Origin: Paenibacillus daejeonensis DSM 15491
Lineage (GTDB): Bacteria > Bacillota > Bacilli > Paenibacillales > Paenibacillaceae
Direction of reading: 5' to 3'
Length of the DNA: 64,000 nucleotides
NCBI RefSeq assembly: GCF_000378385.1
Contig: NZ_KB899677.1
Span: forward strand, 42,941-106,940
Shown: piece after piece, positions 25,546-34,489 of the stretch
How the letters are laid out: the number at the start of each line of letters is the position of its first letter
Position numbering within the stretch: the stretch's first letter is position 1
Notes under the pieces: model-generated
The model's database searches: none
Told to the model about the DNA's origin: nothing
What the model saw: only the letters and a program-made list of their open reading frames with translations
Position numbers and translations under genes: made by a program

Positions 25546-26434
25546 TAGACGGCCCCTTTCCTTCGCTGGCTCTCGCTTCCTCCAGCTCCTCCTCCCAAGT
25601 AAGCGAACGATATGGCTCCGCTTGCTCCGAGGATGCGCTCCAGTCGAGGAAGTCCTCCCAGATGGAGAGCGGCCAGGTGCCATCGACATCCGCCGTCGTA
25701 TAGACGCCAGCCTCCAGACGCTCAAAGCCGAAGATGTCGCGAACCTGCGACTTCTCCGCCAGCACGACAACCAGCTCCGCCAGATGAGGCGGGATAAACA
25801 ATATCCCTGCCGACGACGCCATGACGATGTCGCCCGGCAGGCAGAGCGCTTTGCCGATCCGGCACGGCACGTTCATGCCGGTCATCGTGACGTCGCGGAT
25901 CGGTGTCGGATCGATGCCGCGGTAGAACACGTTGATCGACGAGATCTTCTCGACCTGCTGCGTGTCGCGCATACCACCCCAGACCACGGCGCCGCCTCGC
26001 TTCGTCCGGGTAGCGATCGCAGTGGACAGGTTACCGCCCACGAAGGTGCCTTTGTAGATCTTGTCGAACATATCGACGACGACAACATCGTCCTCTACCA
26101 GGCTGTCGATGACCCATTGATTGAAGAAGCCTTTGCGGCCCTCTTGCTCATGCCCGTGCTTCAGCAGTGCCTCATTCAGATCCGGCCGCTCGGGAACGAA
26201 CACGGCAGTTACTGCTCGCCCAACCACTGTCACATCGGCATGAATGGAGCGAAAGTCCCCTTGGTACTGAAAATCGTAGCCCCTGTGCCATAGCGGACTC
26301 CAAGCCTCCTCCAGCGTAATGCGCCGCATTCGCTCCAGAATCTCAGCAGGCACTTTCGGGCGTCCGTTGTCGAACCGTTCACCGGTCCATAGCGGCGTGA
26401 TTTGCAGAATGTCTTCCTTGTTGTCGTAGTTCAA
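25529..26434 (-). CDS. RraA-like protein (putative aldolase/decarboxylase)
   Basis: This is a 301-residue protein of the RraA/4-hydroxy-4-methyl-2-oxoglutarate aldolase fold. The family core is GGNLSTAIATRTKRGGAVVW followed by GGMRDTQQVEKI (about 120-150), where Arg and Asp of GMRD bind substrate and metal. It is longer than the roughly 160-residue RraA because of N- and C-terminal extensions. The first in-frame start, GTG 26443, is one base from GAGGAG and cannot be used. TTG 26434 has a ten-base gap and is preferred. It may cleave the keto acid made by the enolase-superfamily enzyme. Confidence 0.85.
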   Translation of the reverse strand: MNYDNKEDILQITPLWTGERFDNGRPKVPAEILERMRRITLEEAWSPLWHRGYDFQYQGDFRSIHADVTVVGRAVTAVFVPERPDLNEALLKHGHEQEGRKGFFNQWVIDSLVEDDVVVVDMFDKIYKGTFVGGNLSTAIATRTKRGGAVVWGGMRDTQQVEKISSINVFYRGIDPTPIRDVTMTGMNVPCRIGKALCLPGDIVMASSAGILFIPPHLAELVVVLAEKSQVRDIFGFERLEAGVYTTADVDGTWPLSIWEDFLDWSASSEQAEPYRSLTWEEELEEARASEGKGPSNDARA

Positions 26435-26494
26435 TCTATACACACTCCTCTGTAAAGGTATTGGTTTATCAAATTCCAGACGGGGCTGGTGCTG

Positions 26495-26677
26495 TAACGG
26501 CCATATATGCAGCTATTCGGCACCAAATTGGCGATTCGAAATTCTAACGGCCATGAGCGCAGCTATTCACCTGTTTCGTGCTGATCTGAGCCCATTATTG
26601 AGCCAATAACTGCGCCTGTGGCCGTTAGCCTGCCGAGGGGCGGTTATTTCACTAAATAAGTGCTGTGGCGGCCGTTA
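26495..26677. repeat. 183-bp palindromic element of four 23-bp units
   Basis: Units begin TAACGGCC and end in TATT. Two read forward (26495-26517, 26545-26567) and two in reverse (26605-26627, 26655-26677). Unit 1 can pair with unit 4 and unit 2 with unit 3. The geometry is identical to that at 58307-58489. It fills most of the 320-base gap between the enolase-superfamily and RraA-like genes; the rest shows no gene. Confidence 0.9.
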
Positions 26678-26754
26678 GAGCTGGCTGCCTATTGGAAGAA
26701 TGACCCACATCGCGCAGGCCATCACTTTTCAATCGCTTGCACCAGAGGTGCCGC

Positions 26755-28128
26755 CTAGCTCCATTGGCGATCATTGGACCAGTAACGGTCCCACTGCTCG
26801 GTCGGCTCCCATAGACCAGGGATGTCGGGATGAAGATGCTGGGCGATGGTCTCGTCGTTGAGGTCCTCGATGCCTAGCCCAGGCGCGTCCGGGACGGTGA
26901 TGAAGCCATTCTGGACGAGTGGCTTCGGCAGCTTGCTGACAATAAGATCGTCCCACCAGGGCACCTCATTGGAGTGAAATTCCAGCGCCAGGAAGTTCTC
27001 AGTCGCCGCCGCCGCATGAACGGCGGCCAGACAGGCAATCGGACTCTCTGCCATGTGGATTGCCATGGCAACTCCATGCTCGTAGGCTAGATCGCCGATC
27101 TTCTTGGTTTCCAGGATGCCGCCAGCGGTTAGAACATCAGGGTGAACGATGGAGACGCCCCCCGACTGAATGAGCGGTGCGAAATTTTCCTTCAAATAAA
27201 TATCTTCACCCGTACACACCGGAGTTGTCACCGATTGGGACAGCCGGACATACTGCTGCGTGTACTGCCAGGGGATCATATCCTCCATCCAGGCGAGGTT
27301 AAATTTCTCAATCCGTTTACCCAGCTTAATACAGTCCTCGATCCCGATATGACCGAAGTGGTCAATCGCCAGCGGCACCTCATACCCGATTTCGTGGCGC
27401 ACCTTGGCCACGTATTCCTCCAGCAGATCCAGCCCCTTCTCCGTCACATGCAGTCCTGTGAAAGGATGGGCGAGGTTCTGAAGCTCATAGTGCCGCCGGA
27501 TCTCATCCGGGGTGAGCGGCTTCTCGAAGCGTGCCCGCCACTTGCGCGTAACCTCCTTCATCTCCTGCAGGAAGCCCGGCGGTCCGCTGATCGTCCCCTG
27601 CTCATGGGCAATCTGTTCGATGCCCAGATCCATCTTGAGGAACGTGTATCCCTGTTCCATCCGCTTCTTGAGCGCCAGTCCCATGGCTGTACCGGTGTCC
27701 TTGCCGTCCACGTCGGTGTCGCAGTACATACGAATACGGTCGCGGAACTTGCCCCCCAGCATTTGATAAATCGGGATGCCATAGGCTTTGCCAGCGATAT
27801 CCCAGAGCGCGATCTCAATGCCGCTGACGCCGCCGCCTTGCCGCCCGTGGCCGCCGAATTGCTTGATGCGCCGGAACAGCTTGTCGATATAGCATGGATT
27901 CTCGCCGATTAACCGGCTCTTCAGCATCTGCGCATACAGCTTCTCGGCATTGTCCCGGACTTCGCCGAAGCCGACAATGCCCTGGTTGGTGTAGACCTTG
28001 ATCAGGCTGCAATGGGTGGGAATGCCACAGATGTCGGCGAACCGGATGTCGGTAATGCGCAGCTCGGACGGCTTGGAGTGGGTATTCACGTAAGCCAGCG
28101 TTGATTCATAGGTTTCAGTGTTGTGCAT
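26755..28128 (-). CDS. Enolase-superfamily sugar-acid dehydratase (mannonate-dehydratase-like)
   Basis: This 457-residue mandelate-racemase/enolase superfamily enzyme probably dehydrates a sugar acid to a 2-keto-3-deoxy acid. The N-terminal capping domain is followed by the barrel. Metal and catalytic residues are seen in LAIDHFGH (Asp, His), AWMEDMIPW (Glu), CTGEDIYLKE (Glu) and AIHMAESPIA (His), the set found in the D-mannonate dehydratase subgroup. It is longer than the usual 400 residues because of an inserted hydrophilic stretch near 205-235. It directly follows the sugar importer genes. The exact sugar acid is unknown. Confidence 0.9.
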   Translation of the reverse strand: MHNTETYESTLAYVNTHSKPSELRITDIRFADICGIPTHCSLIKVYTNQGIVGFGEVRDNAEKLYAQMLKSRLIGENPCYIDKLFRRIKQFGGHGRQGGGVSGIEIALWDIAGKAYGIPIYQMLGGKFRDRIRMYCDTDVDGKDTGTAMGLALKKRMEQGYTFLKMDLGIEQIAHEQGTISGPPGFLQEMKEVTRKWRARFEKPLTPDEIRRHYELQNLAHPFTGLHVTEKGLDLLEEYVAKVRHEIGYEVPLAIDHFGHIGIEDCIKLGKRIEKFNLAWMEDMIPWQYTQQYVRLSQSVTTPVCTGEDIYLKENFAPLIQSGGVSIVHPDVLTAGGILETKKIGDLAYEHGVAMAIHMAESPIACLAAVHAAAATENFLALEFHSNEVPWWDDLIVSKLPKPLVQNGFITVPDAPGLGIEDLNDETIAQHLHPDIPGLWEPTEQWDRYWSNDRQWS

Positions 28129-28150
28129 GACAGATATTCTCCTTTGGCGG

Positions 28151-28978
28151 TTAGCCCTTGACCGCTCCGCTGGTCAAGCCTTTGATGAATTGCTTTTGCA
28201 TAAAAATAAATAACAGAATAATCGGGATCATCAGCATCACCATCGCAGCGAAGAACAACGGCCAGTCGACCGAGAACTCGCCCTTCAGCCGCTGCAGTCC
28301 GAGGGTGACCGGGAAGAGACGACGGTCCTGCAGCAGGATAAGCGGTAGAAAAAAGCTGTTCCACACATGCAATCCGGTCAAAATGACGACCGTTGCGATG
28401 ATGGGCCGCGAAATCGGAAAGACGATGCGCCAGAAGGTGCCGACCTCCGTGCAGCCATCGAGCAGCGCCGCATCCTTGAGATCCGTAGGAATCGTCTTGA
28501 AAAAGCCGTAGAAAATGAAGATCGCCAGCGGCAGATCAAAAGCGACGAATACCAGATTGATTCCCGCATGGGTATTCAAGATACCCAGTTGCTTGAGCAG
28601 GATGAACAGGGTGATGATTTTGGCCTGAATCGGAATCATCATTCCCAGGAGGAAATAGCTGAAGAGCTGCTTGCTGCCGCGAAAGTTCCAGTTCAATGCA
28701 TAAGCCGCCATGGAGCCGAACAGGACGGTGAACAGGACGCTCACGAACGTAATGGAGAAGCTGTTGAAGAAATAGGTCGAGAAGCTGGCGCTATTCCACG
28801 CCGCCTCATAGTTTTCAAGGGTCCACCTCACGGGCAGCGCGAAGGGATTGGACATGAATTCGACGCTGGGCTTCAGCGAAGCCATGACAATAATGCCAAT
28901 CGGAAACAGGATTAGCACACTCACGGCAGCCAGCAGCAGGTAGCTCGCTATCAGCTCCAGCCTATGCAGCACGCGCAT
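28151..28978 (-). CDS. Sugar ABC transporter permease (MalG type)
   Basis: This is a 275-residue inner-membrane permease with six hydrophobic segments and the EAA-type loop DLKDAALLDGCTEVGTFWRI near residues 180-200. Its ATG follows the stop of the partner permease immediately, and GGGAGGT lies ten bases upstream inside that gene. With the SBP and MalF-type permease it forms a carbohydrate importer. No ATPase gene is present, so a shared MsmX-like ATPase is likely. Confidence 0.93.
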   Translation of the reverse strand: MRVLHRLELIASYLLLAAVSVLILFPIGIIVMASLKPSVEFMSNPFALPVRWTLENYEAAWNSASFSTYFFNSFSITFVSVLFTVLFGSMAAYALNWNFRGSKQLFSYFLLGMMIPIQAKIITLFILLKQLGILNTHAGINLVFVAFDLPLAIFIFYGFFKTIPTDLKDAALLDGCTEVGTFWRIVFPISRPIIATVVILTGLHVWNSFFLPLILLQDRRLFPVTLGLQRLKGEFSVDWPLFFAAMVMLMIPIILLFIFMQKQFIKGLTSGAVKG

Positions 28979-29860
28979 TTAGTAGTCGACCTCCCTTCGC
29001 TTCAAATACCAGAGCTGTCCCAGCGCAAACACGGCTATAATGAAGAACAAAATCAGCGACATCGCAATCCCATACCCGAATTGATTGGTCTCAAAGGCAA
29101 CCTTGTAAATCGCGGTACCAATGACCTGAGAGGAGTCGAAGGGACCACCGCCCGTCAAAATGTAGACCAGATCGAACTCTTTGAAGGCATTAATGGTGGA
29201 GAGAATCATGTTGATGGTAATGGCCGGCGCAATGAGCGGGAAGGTAATATGCACGAATTGCTTCCACTTGCTCGCACCGTCCATCTGCCCTGCGTCATAG
29301 AGCTCTGCTGGGATCGTCTGAAGCCCCGCCAGATAGATGACCATGGCATAGCCCATCGTCTGCCACACAGAGACAAATACCACCGTGAACAAGGCTGTCG
29401 AGGTCGAGCCGAGCAGATCCCATTGTGCAATTCTGTCCCAGCCGATGGCTTCAAAGAATACCTGCCAGAAACCGAAAACCGGATTGAAAATCGTGACCCA
29501 CAGGTAGGCGACGATGATGGAACTCAGGATGGCAGGCAAAAAAAATACGCTGCGAAAGAAACCGGTCAGCCGGAGCTTGCGGTCCAGCATGATGGCAAAA
29601 AACAGCGCCAGAACATTTTTCAATACAACTACAGCTATTGAGAAGATAAGTGAATTTTGCAGTGCCTTGTAAAACAATTTATCCTGCAAAATGTCCTTGA
29701 AGTTGTCCATCCCGATCATGCGGTAGCTAGGCGAAATGCCATCCCAATCCGTGAGCGCATAGTAGAGCCCGCTCAGGCTGGGATACATGACAAACAAGGT
29801 GTATAACGCCGTAGCCGGGAACAGAAACAGGAACAAGTTGACGAGTCGTCTTCGTTTCAT
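28979..29860 (-). CDS. Sugar ABC transporter permease (MalF/UgpA type)
   Basis: This is a 293-residue permease with six membrane spans and the conserved loop ELYDAGQMDGASKWKQFVHI near residues 190-210. ATG 29860 with a GGGGATG site is preferred over the upstream extension of the frame. It abuts the MalG-type gene (TAA directly followed by ATG) and follows the binding-protein gene by 68 bases. Confidence 0.92.
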   Translation of the reverse strand: MKRRRLVNLFLFLFPATALYTLFVMYPSLSGLYYALTDWDGISPSYRMIGMDNFKDILQDKLFYKALQNSLIFSIAVVVLKNVLALFFAIMLDRKLRLTGFFRSVFFLPAILSSIIVAYLWVTIFNPVFGFWQVFFEAIGWDRIAQWDLLGSTSTALFTVVFVSVWQTMGYAMVIYLAGLQTIPAELYDAGQMDGASKWKQFVHITFPLIAPAITINMILSTINAFKEFDLVYILTGGGPFDSSQVIGTAIYKVAFETNQFGYGIAMSLILFFIIAVFALGQLWYLKRREVDY

Positions 29861-29928
29861 AGCGTCATCCCCATCGATTCGGCAAAAGAGTACCGGAGCA
29901 ACACGGCCCTCCGGTACTCTGGCCAAGT

Positions 29929-31221
29929 TTACGGTGCGATTTCTTTATCCGTTACGGCTTGCACTTCCTTGGCAAGCTCCTCAAGCGGTGTACCATCCTT
30001 GCCAATAATCCGTTGGAAGGCGGTAGCAAGTGCAGGCTTGGACTGCGGCAGAACGACAGCGTGCATCAGATCCGAGGTCGGCATATCGAGCAGCGGCATC
30101 AGCACCTGGGCGATTGGATGAAAATCGTAGTTGACGCCGTTCACCGAGCTCGGCAAATTAATTTCGGTCGACATCAGCTGTGCGTTCTCCGTCTGAGAGA
30201 TGTACTCCAGGAAAATCAGCGAAGCATCCTTGTTCTTGCTCTTGTTGTACAGCGCCATCGTGTGGCCTGCCGAGAAGGGTACCCGCCGCTCTTGTCCCGG
30301 GTCGTTGCCTGGGGGCGCAAAGGCACCCACTTCGAATTCCGGCGTATTGGCAGCCAGAAACTCGATCACGCCGACCTGCTGCGAGATCATCGCCGCTTTG
30401 CCCTGGTAGAATGCCTGATAGGCCTGATCTCGGCCGATCCCGAGTGCGCCTTCGAGGAAATAGCCTTTATCAACAATCAATTTGTAGCGCTCCATCGCAT
30501 CAATGGATTCGGGATCCGTCCATTTGGCCTCCCCTCGGCCGACCTTTTGCACCCAGGTAGGATCCTCGCTAAGCAGCGCTCCGTAAGGGATGGCACTGAA
30601 ATGGTTATTCTCGCCCTGATCCTTGGAACCGATTACAAGCGGCGCAACGCCGTTTGCCTTCAATGTCTCACAGAGCGCCAGGAACTCCTCCCAGTTTTGA
30701 GGCTCCGATAACCCGAGTTCGTCAAAGATTGTCTTGTTGTACCAAGTAACGTAGTAATTCAATGCAATGGAGAGCGCATAGAGCTTGCCGTCGATCTTGG
30801 AGCTCTCGATAACCGCTGGATTATAGTTTTCCTTGTAGGTCACATCGCTGAGATCAACCAGCTGACCCGTCTTCGCAAGCTGGATATAATCCGGACGCAG
30901 CGGTGTAATCAGATCGACATCTTCACCTCCAGCAGCGAGCCGGGTTTTGATGACCTCGGAGATCTTGCCGCCGCCAATGGTCTCCCAGTTTACTGTAATG
31001 CCTGGATAATCTTCATGGAACTTGGCCAGCATCTGTGTTGGCTCCAGTGCCTGTGTAAGCACGTTGACCGTACCTTTCACTTCATCAGGAGTTCCAGATG
31101 ATTGGCCCTCAGTCGCAGGCGGCGCGTTACCTGAGGGCGGCTCTGCCGCAGGCGGAGCATTGGTGCTGCAAGCTGCCAAGACGAACACAACTAACAGTAG
31201 CAGCAGGGAGGTTCTTTTCAT
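29929..31221 (-). CDS. Sugar ABC transporter substrate-binding lipoprotein
   Basis: This 430-residue extracellular receptor has a lipobox LAAC (lipid Cys near residue 18), a Pro/Ala/Ser-rich linker, then a family 1 solute-binding fold (GTVNVLTQALEPTQMLAKFH onward; YVTWYNKTIFDELGLSEPQN in the hinge region). The start is ATG 31221 with AAGGGG ten bases upstream; the ATG at 31245 has no site. A palindromic cre-like site lies just upstream. Position suggests control by the adjacent two-component system as well. The ligand is probably the sugar or sugar acid used by the downstream enzymes. Confidence 0.92.
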   Translation of the reverse strand: MKRTSLLLLLVVFVLAACSTNAPPAAEPPSGNAPPATEGQSSGTPDEVKGTVNVLTQALEPTQMLAKFHEDYPGITVNWETIGGGKISEVIKTRLAAGGEDVDLITPLRPDYIQLAKTGQLVDLSDVTYKENYNPAVIESSKIDGKLYALSIALNYYVTWYNKTIFDELGLSEPQNWEEFLALCETLKANGVAPLVIGSKDQGENNHFSAIPYGALLSEDPTWVQKVGRGEAKWTDPESIDAMERYKLIVDKGYFLEGALGIGRDQAYQAFYQGKAAMISQQVGVIEFLAANTPEFEVGAFAPPGNDPGQERRVPFSAGHTMALYNKSKNKDASLIFLEYISQTENAQLMSTEINLPSSVNGVNYDFHPIAQVLMPLLDMPTSDLMHAVVLPQSKPALATAFQRIIGKDGTPLEELAKEVQAVTDKEIAP

Positions 31222-31244
31222 GAATTCGTTTCCCCTTTCCTTCA

Positions 31245-31263
31245 TGTAAGCGTTTCCGCTTCA
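31245..31263 (-). promoter_or_regulatory. cre-like palindrome upstream of the sugar importer
   Basis: TGTAAGCGTTTCCGCTTCA is nearly palindromic (AAGCG/CGCTT), and its first 14 bases match the cre consensus at 13 positions. It lies 24 bases before the binding-protein start. A CcpA or LacI-type repressor is expected. Confidence 0.6.
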
Positions 31264-31297
31264 TGAGATTATCATAAATCACTTGCGTCACATGCAT

Positions 31298-31332
31298 AAG
31301 GAGACAGGAATGATCTTCTTGTCTCCTTTTTT
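31298..31332. terminator. Terminator-like hairpin
   Basis: AAGGAGACA and TGTCTCCTT flank a 13-base loop. The plus strand continues with a T run and the minus strand has only a short one. It separates the two-component system from the importer genes. Confidence 0.5.
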
Positions 31333-31396
31333 GACTACTTGGGCCCCCGTATTGTGCGCATAGCATACATCTGCACGTTTCAAGTCCATTTTTTTG

Positions 31397-32530
31397 TCAT
31401 CCGGGTCCAACCTTTTGACCTTCCGCTTGCCGGTATTCCGTCGGGGTCAGGCCCTGTGAGGCTTTGAACAATTTCAGAAAATAACGGGCGTTGCGATAAC
31501 CAACACGCTCGGCAACCTCATAGACGGTCAGCTCTGAGTGCCGCAGCAGCTTCCTAGCCTCATCGAGTCGCAAGCCCGTCAAATAATCAACAAACGTCCG
31601 CCCCGTCTCCCGCATGAACAGTCGACTGAAATACGCGGGGCTGACATGCACCTGCTCACTGATGACCTCCAGTGTTACCTCTTCACTATAGTGAGTCTGC
31701 AGGTAATGAATGGCCTTGCGAATCGATTCGTGAAGGCCGTCCAATCCGTCCCGCTCTCGAACTCGCTGGGCCAGCTCCTCCCTCAGCTCATGGTAGACAG
31801 CAGGCCATTGCTCCCATCGGATGCCGCTGCGGATTTCTGTCGCGACTATGGACGCCGACTGGCGAGCCATCCAGGGGGCAAGGCCTTCATCGGCAGCCAC
31901 GCAGATCTCCTCCGCCAGCTCGAATACCAAGACTCCGTCCCCTGCAGACAGGAGTGACTGTCCCCCCGTTGCATGTGTCGCCAGCGCAACATCGAATGGC
32001 TCCTGCCAGAGTCCAAACTGCGCACGAAGCTCATTCAAGTAGTCGAGCTCCGCCTCCCCAGTCAAGGCCTGGCGCAGGACATACTCTGCCAGCTGCTGCC
32101 GGGAGCTGGCGCCCGCTCCTGCCAATCGCTGGAGGATCGACTGCTCCTGCCGCTTGCCCCAGCGTGCACGGGCCTTCGCCAGACAGCTGATTAACTCCCC
32201 CTCAGAGATGGTCGCTTTGTGCACATAGTCGCTGACCTCCAGCATCAGTGCTTGGCGTACATACGAGAAATCATCGTAGCTGCTGAGGATAACTACCTCG
32301 CACAGCAATTTCTCCTGATTGATCTTCTCAATTAATTCAAACCCGTCCATGACAGGCATTCGAATATCTGTCAGGACAAGGTCCACGCTCTGGCGCTGCA
32401 GCACCCCCCAGGCTTCCTCGCCCGTGGCTGATTCGGCCACGATTGTGTAGCCATTAGCCTCCCAGTCAATCAAGGTGCGCAAAAAACGGCGCACCAGCGC
32501 TTCATCCTCAACCAGCAGCACCTTCATCAT
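31397..32530 (-). CDS. YesN-like response regulator (REC + AraC HTH)
   Basis: This is a 377-residue regulator. The receiver domain is at 1-125, with VEDEALVRRFL, phosphoacceptor Asp in LVLTDIRMP and Lys in DYVHKA. A variable middle region follows, then the C-terminal AraC domain (275-370, with VISEQVHVSPAYFSRLFMRE and VAERVGYRNARYFLKLFKAS). It overlaps the kinase gene by four bases (ATGA), and ATG 32530 has GGAGG upstream. It probably activates the sugar importer operon that starts at 31221. Confidence 0.93.
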   Translation of the reverse strand: MMKVLLVEDEALVRRFLRTLIDWEANGYTIVAESATGEEAWGVLQRQSVDLVLTDIRMPVMDGFELIEKINQEKLLCEVVILSSYDDFSYVRQALMLEVSDYVHKATISEGELISCLAKARARWGKRQEQSILQRLAGAGASSRQQLAEYVLRQALTGEAELDYLNELRAQFGLWQEPFDVALATHATGGQSLLSAGDGVLVFELAEEICVAADEGLAPWMARQSASIVATEIRSGIRWEQWPAVYHELREELAQRVRERDGLDGLHESIRKAIHYLQTHYSEEVTLEVISEQVHVSPAYFSRLFMRETGRTFVDYLTGLRLDEARKLLRHSELTVYEVAERVGYRNARYFLKLFKASQGLTPTEYRQAEGQKVGPG

Positions 32531-34197
32531 GTGATGTCTCCCTCCTTGATAACGGGCCAAGCTACTGTAATCGTCGTGCCTTGGTTCATCCCGCTTGCAG
32601 CCATCATCTCGGCTTCCGGACCAAATTGCAGCTTGAGCCGTTCATAGACATTGCGAACTCCGATCTTGTGCATACCCGGCTGTCCCTCTCCGCTATCGCC
32701 TGGCGCCAGCAGAGAACGAAGCTTCTCCTCCGGCATGCCCACACCGTCATCCACAATCATCGCGATATTGGAGTTCCCCTCCAGCCGGAGCATGATTCGA
32801 ACCGTCCCTTTGGAGCCGAGCGGGCCGATGCCGTGAAAGATGGCATTCTCCACAATTGGCTGCAGAAGGAAAGGGATAACCAGATGTTCTGCCATCCCGT
32901 CTTGTACCTGCATCTCCAGCTCAAAATTCTCATGGCGCAAATGCAGCAAGGAGGTATAGCGCCGAATCAGTTCAAGCTCTTCTCCAAGCGGCACCAGCAT
33001 GCGTTTGTTCTTGGCGCTGAATTGAAGCAGATGAACGAGGGAGGCAATCTGCTCCCCCAGCTTGGCATTGCCGTCCGTAATCGCTTGGATGCGAAGCGCC
33101 ATCAGCGTATTGTATAGAAAATGGGGATTGATTCTTGCTTGCAGAGCATCCATTTCCAGTTGGGCCTTCTGCTGCTCGCGCTGAACATTCTCCTCCAGCA
33201 GCTCCCCCATCCGCTCCAGCATCCGGTTGAAGCGCTGGGTCAGCTCGCCAACCTCGTCCCGATGGATCACCTGAATCTTGCCGTCCAGACGGCCGCGCTC
33301 TACATCCTGCATTTTCAGCTTCAGATTGAGCAGCGGCTTGACGATGCCAGAGGACAGGAGGCGTGCCGCGAAGATCGCGGCTACCGATAAGGCAATGGTC
33401 AGGATCATAATAAAATTGCGAATTGTCCGCGACTCACGAAACAGCTCGTCCCTGGACATGAGATGAATGGAGCGCCAGCCCGTGACCGGAGAAACGGTGC
33501 TGGACTGCAGCCACTGATCACTATGCATGTAGGTATCTGCTGCCTCGCTCATAATAACCGGTTGCCCGTCCCGTCCGAGAACAACAACATGCCGCGGACT
33601 CTCGGGGATCCCGAGTATGGCCACCAGCTCGCTGGCCTTGATATTTATAGCAAGCACGCCCATGGGCTCCAGTGTATGTAGATTCTTGATCTGCCGGGCA
33701 AACGTAACCACGTCCTCCTGCGGCTCGCGCTGGAAGCTCACAAATTCACGCTCGACTCGTCGCCCGCTCAGCACCCAACTGCCGCCGCTCGCCATCGCCT
33801 CCCGATACCAGGCTTCGCCTGTTGGTTCATAGTCCAAGGATAAGCTGAGGGCGGGATGCACGGAGTCATAAATGCCATTGAACCCATAGACAGCGATGCC
33901 CGACAGCCCTGTCGTCAGCTTGTGGATGCCGGCGAGGAAACTCTTGACTTCAGCCTCTTCCCGCACCTCAAGGATCGTCCATTCCAGCGGCAGGACATAA
34001 CTCTGCTCCAGTCGTTCCTGGATGACCGGCGCTTCGATGACATTCAAGGAAATCGTGTCGATATTGCTCACATATTGATTGACCTGCTGGTTGGTTCCCT
34101 CCGACAAGTACTGAAATTGCTCCCGTGCCTTGGCTTCAAGAATTGAAGCGCTTTTCATATAGTTGATGACGGCAATAAGCGACAACGGAATCATCAC
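32527..34197 (-). CDS. YesM-like sensor histidine kinase, N-terminus uncertain
   Basis: This sensor kinase is the partner of the regulator at 31397. Visible parts are an extracytoplasmic sensor region, a transmembrane segment (about 265-285), HAMP, the His motif NPHFLYNTLMALRIQA and HATPase boxes (QPIVENAIFHGIGPL, VDDGVGMPEEK). ATG 34197 falls inside the first transmembrane helix. Matching codons continue upstream (SKLLVSFILLV) to a TGA without any ATG. The ATG with a good site (AGAGGAAG, ATG at 34264) is in a different frame and stops after 11 codons. A frameshift near 34255 or a non-ATG start (ATC or ATT) is therefore likely. Confidence 0.85.
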   Translation of the reverse strand: MMIPLSLIAVINYMKSASILEAKAREQFQYLSEGTNQQVNQYVSNIDTISLNVIEAPVIQERLEQSYVLPLEWTILEVREEAEVKSFLAGIHKLTTGLSGIAVYGFNGIYDSVHPALSLSLDYEPTGEAWYREAMASGGSWVLSGRRVEREFVSFQREPQEDVVTFARQIKNLHTLEPMGVLAINIKASELVAILGIPESPRHVVVLGRDGQPVIMSEAADTYMHSDQWLQSSTVSPVTGWRSIHLMSRDELFRESRTIRNFIMILTIALSVAAIFAARLLSSGIVKPLLNLKLKMQDVERGRLDGKIQVIHRDEVGELTQRFNRMLERMGELLEENVQREQQKAQLEMDALQARINPHFLYNTLMALRIQAITDGNAKLGEQIASLVHLLQFSAKNKRMLVPLGEELELIRRYTSLLHLRHENFELEMQVQDGMAEHLVIPFLLQPIVENAIFHGIGPLGSKGTVRIMLRLEGNSNIAMIVDDGVGMPEEKLRSLLAPGDSGEGQPGMHKIGVRNVYERLKLQFGPEAEMMAASGMNQGTTITVAWPVIKEGDIT

Positions 34198-34294
34198 CAG
34201 GAGGATAAAAGAGACCAGAAGCTTGGATTTAATGGATCGCCAGTTTCGCCAGTGGATAGATCATCACTTCCTCTAACAGACTATTGTGAATGTA

Positions 34295-34307
34295 TGAAGC
34301 GCTTTCA
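34295..34307 (-). promoter_or_regulatory. Cre-like palindrome upstream of the kinase gene
   Basis: TGAAGCGCTTTCA is almost fully palindromic around AGCGCT. On the minus strand it matches about 12 of 14 cre positions. It lies about 30 bases before the likely original start of the kinase gene. Confidence 0.45.
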
Positions 34308-34434
34308 ATAAATACGTCTGTGTATTTGTTCCTATCATATCCTACGACGATGAGGTTTGGGAACGACTCCCTTTAACGCTTATTGAGCGTTAGCGCCGTG
34401 GCTTTTCATATAACTTCCTTCCGCACTTCACGAC

Positions 34435-34454
34435 AAAAAGCCCCTCCGGGGCTT
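34435..34454 (-). terminator. Rho-independent terminator
   Basis: AAGCCCC and GGGGCTT enclose a three-base loop, and the minus strand continues with T residues. It ends the transcript of the dehydrogenase gene 34490-35443. Confidence 0.8.
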
Positions 34455-34489
34455 GTGCCTGCCGGAAGGGATGGTCACTGATTAGTTCG

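Noticed and set aside
26495..26677. CRISPR-like array because of regular 23-bp repeats
   Set aside because: Repeats invert halfway, only four are present, spacer lengths follow a fixed symmetric plan shared with another locus, and no cas gene is near.
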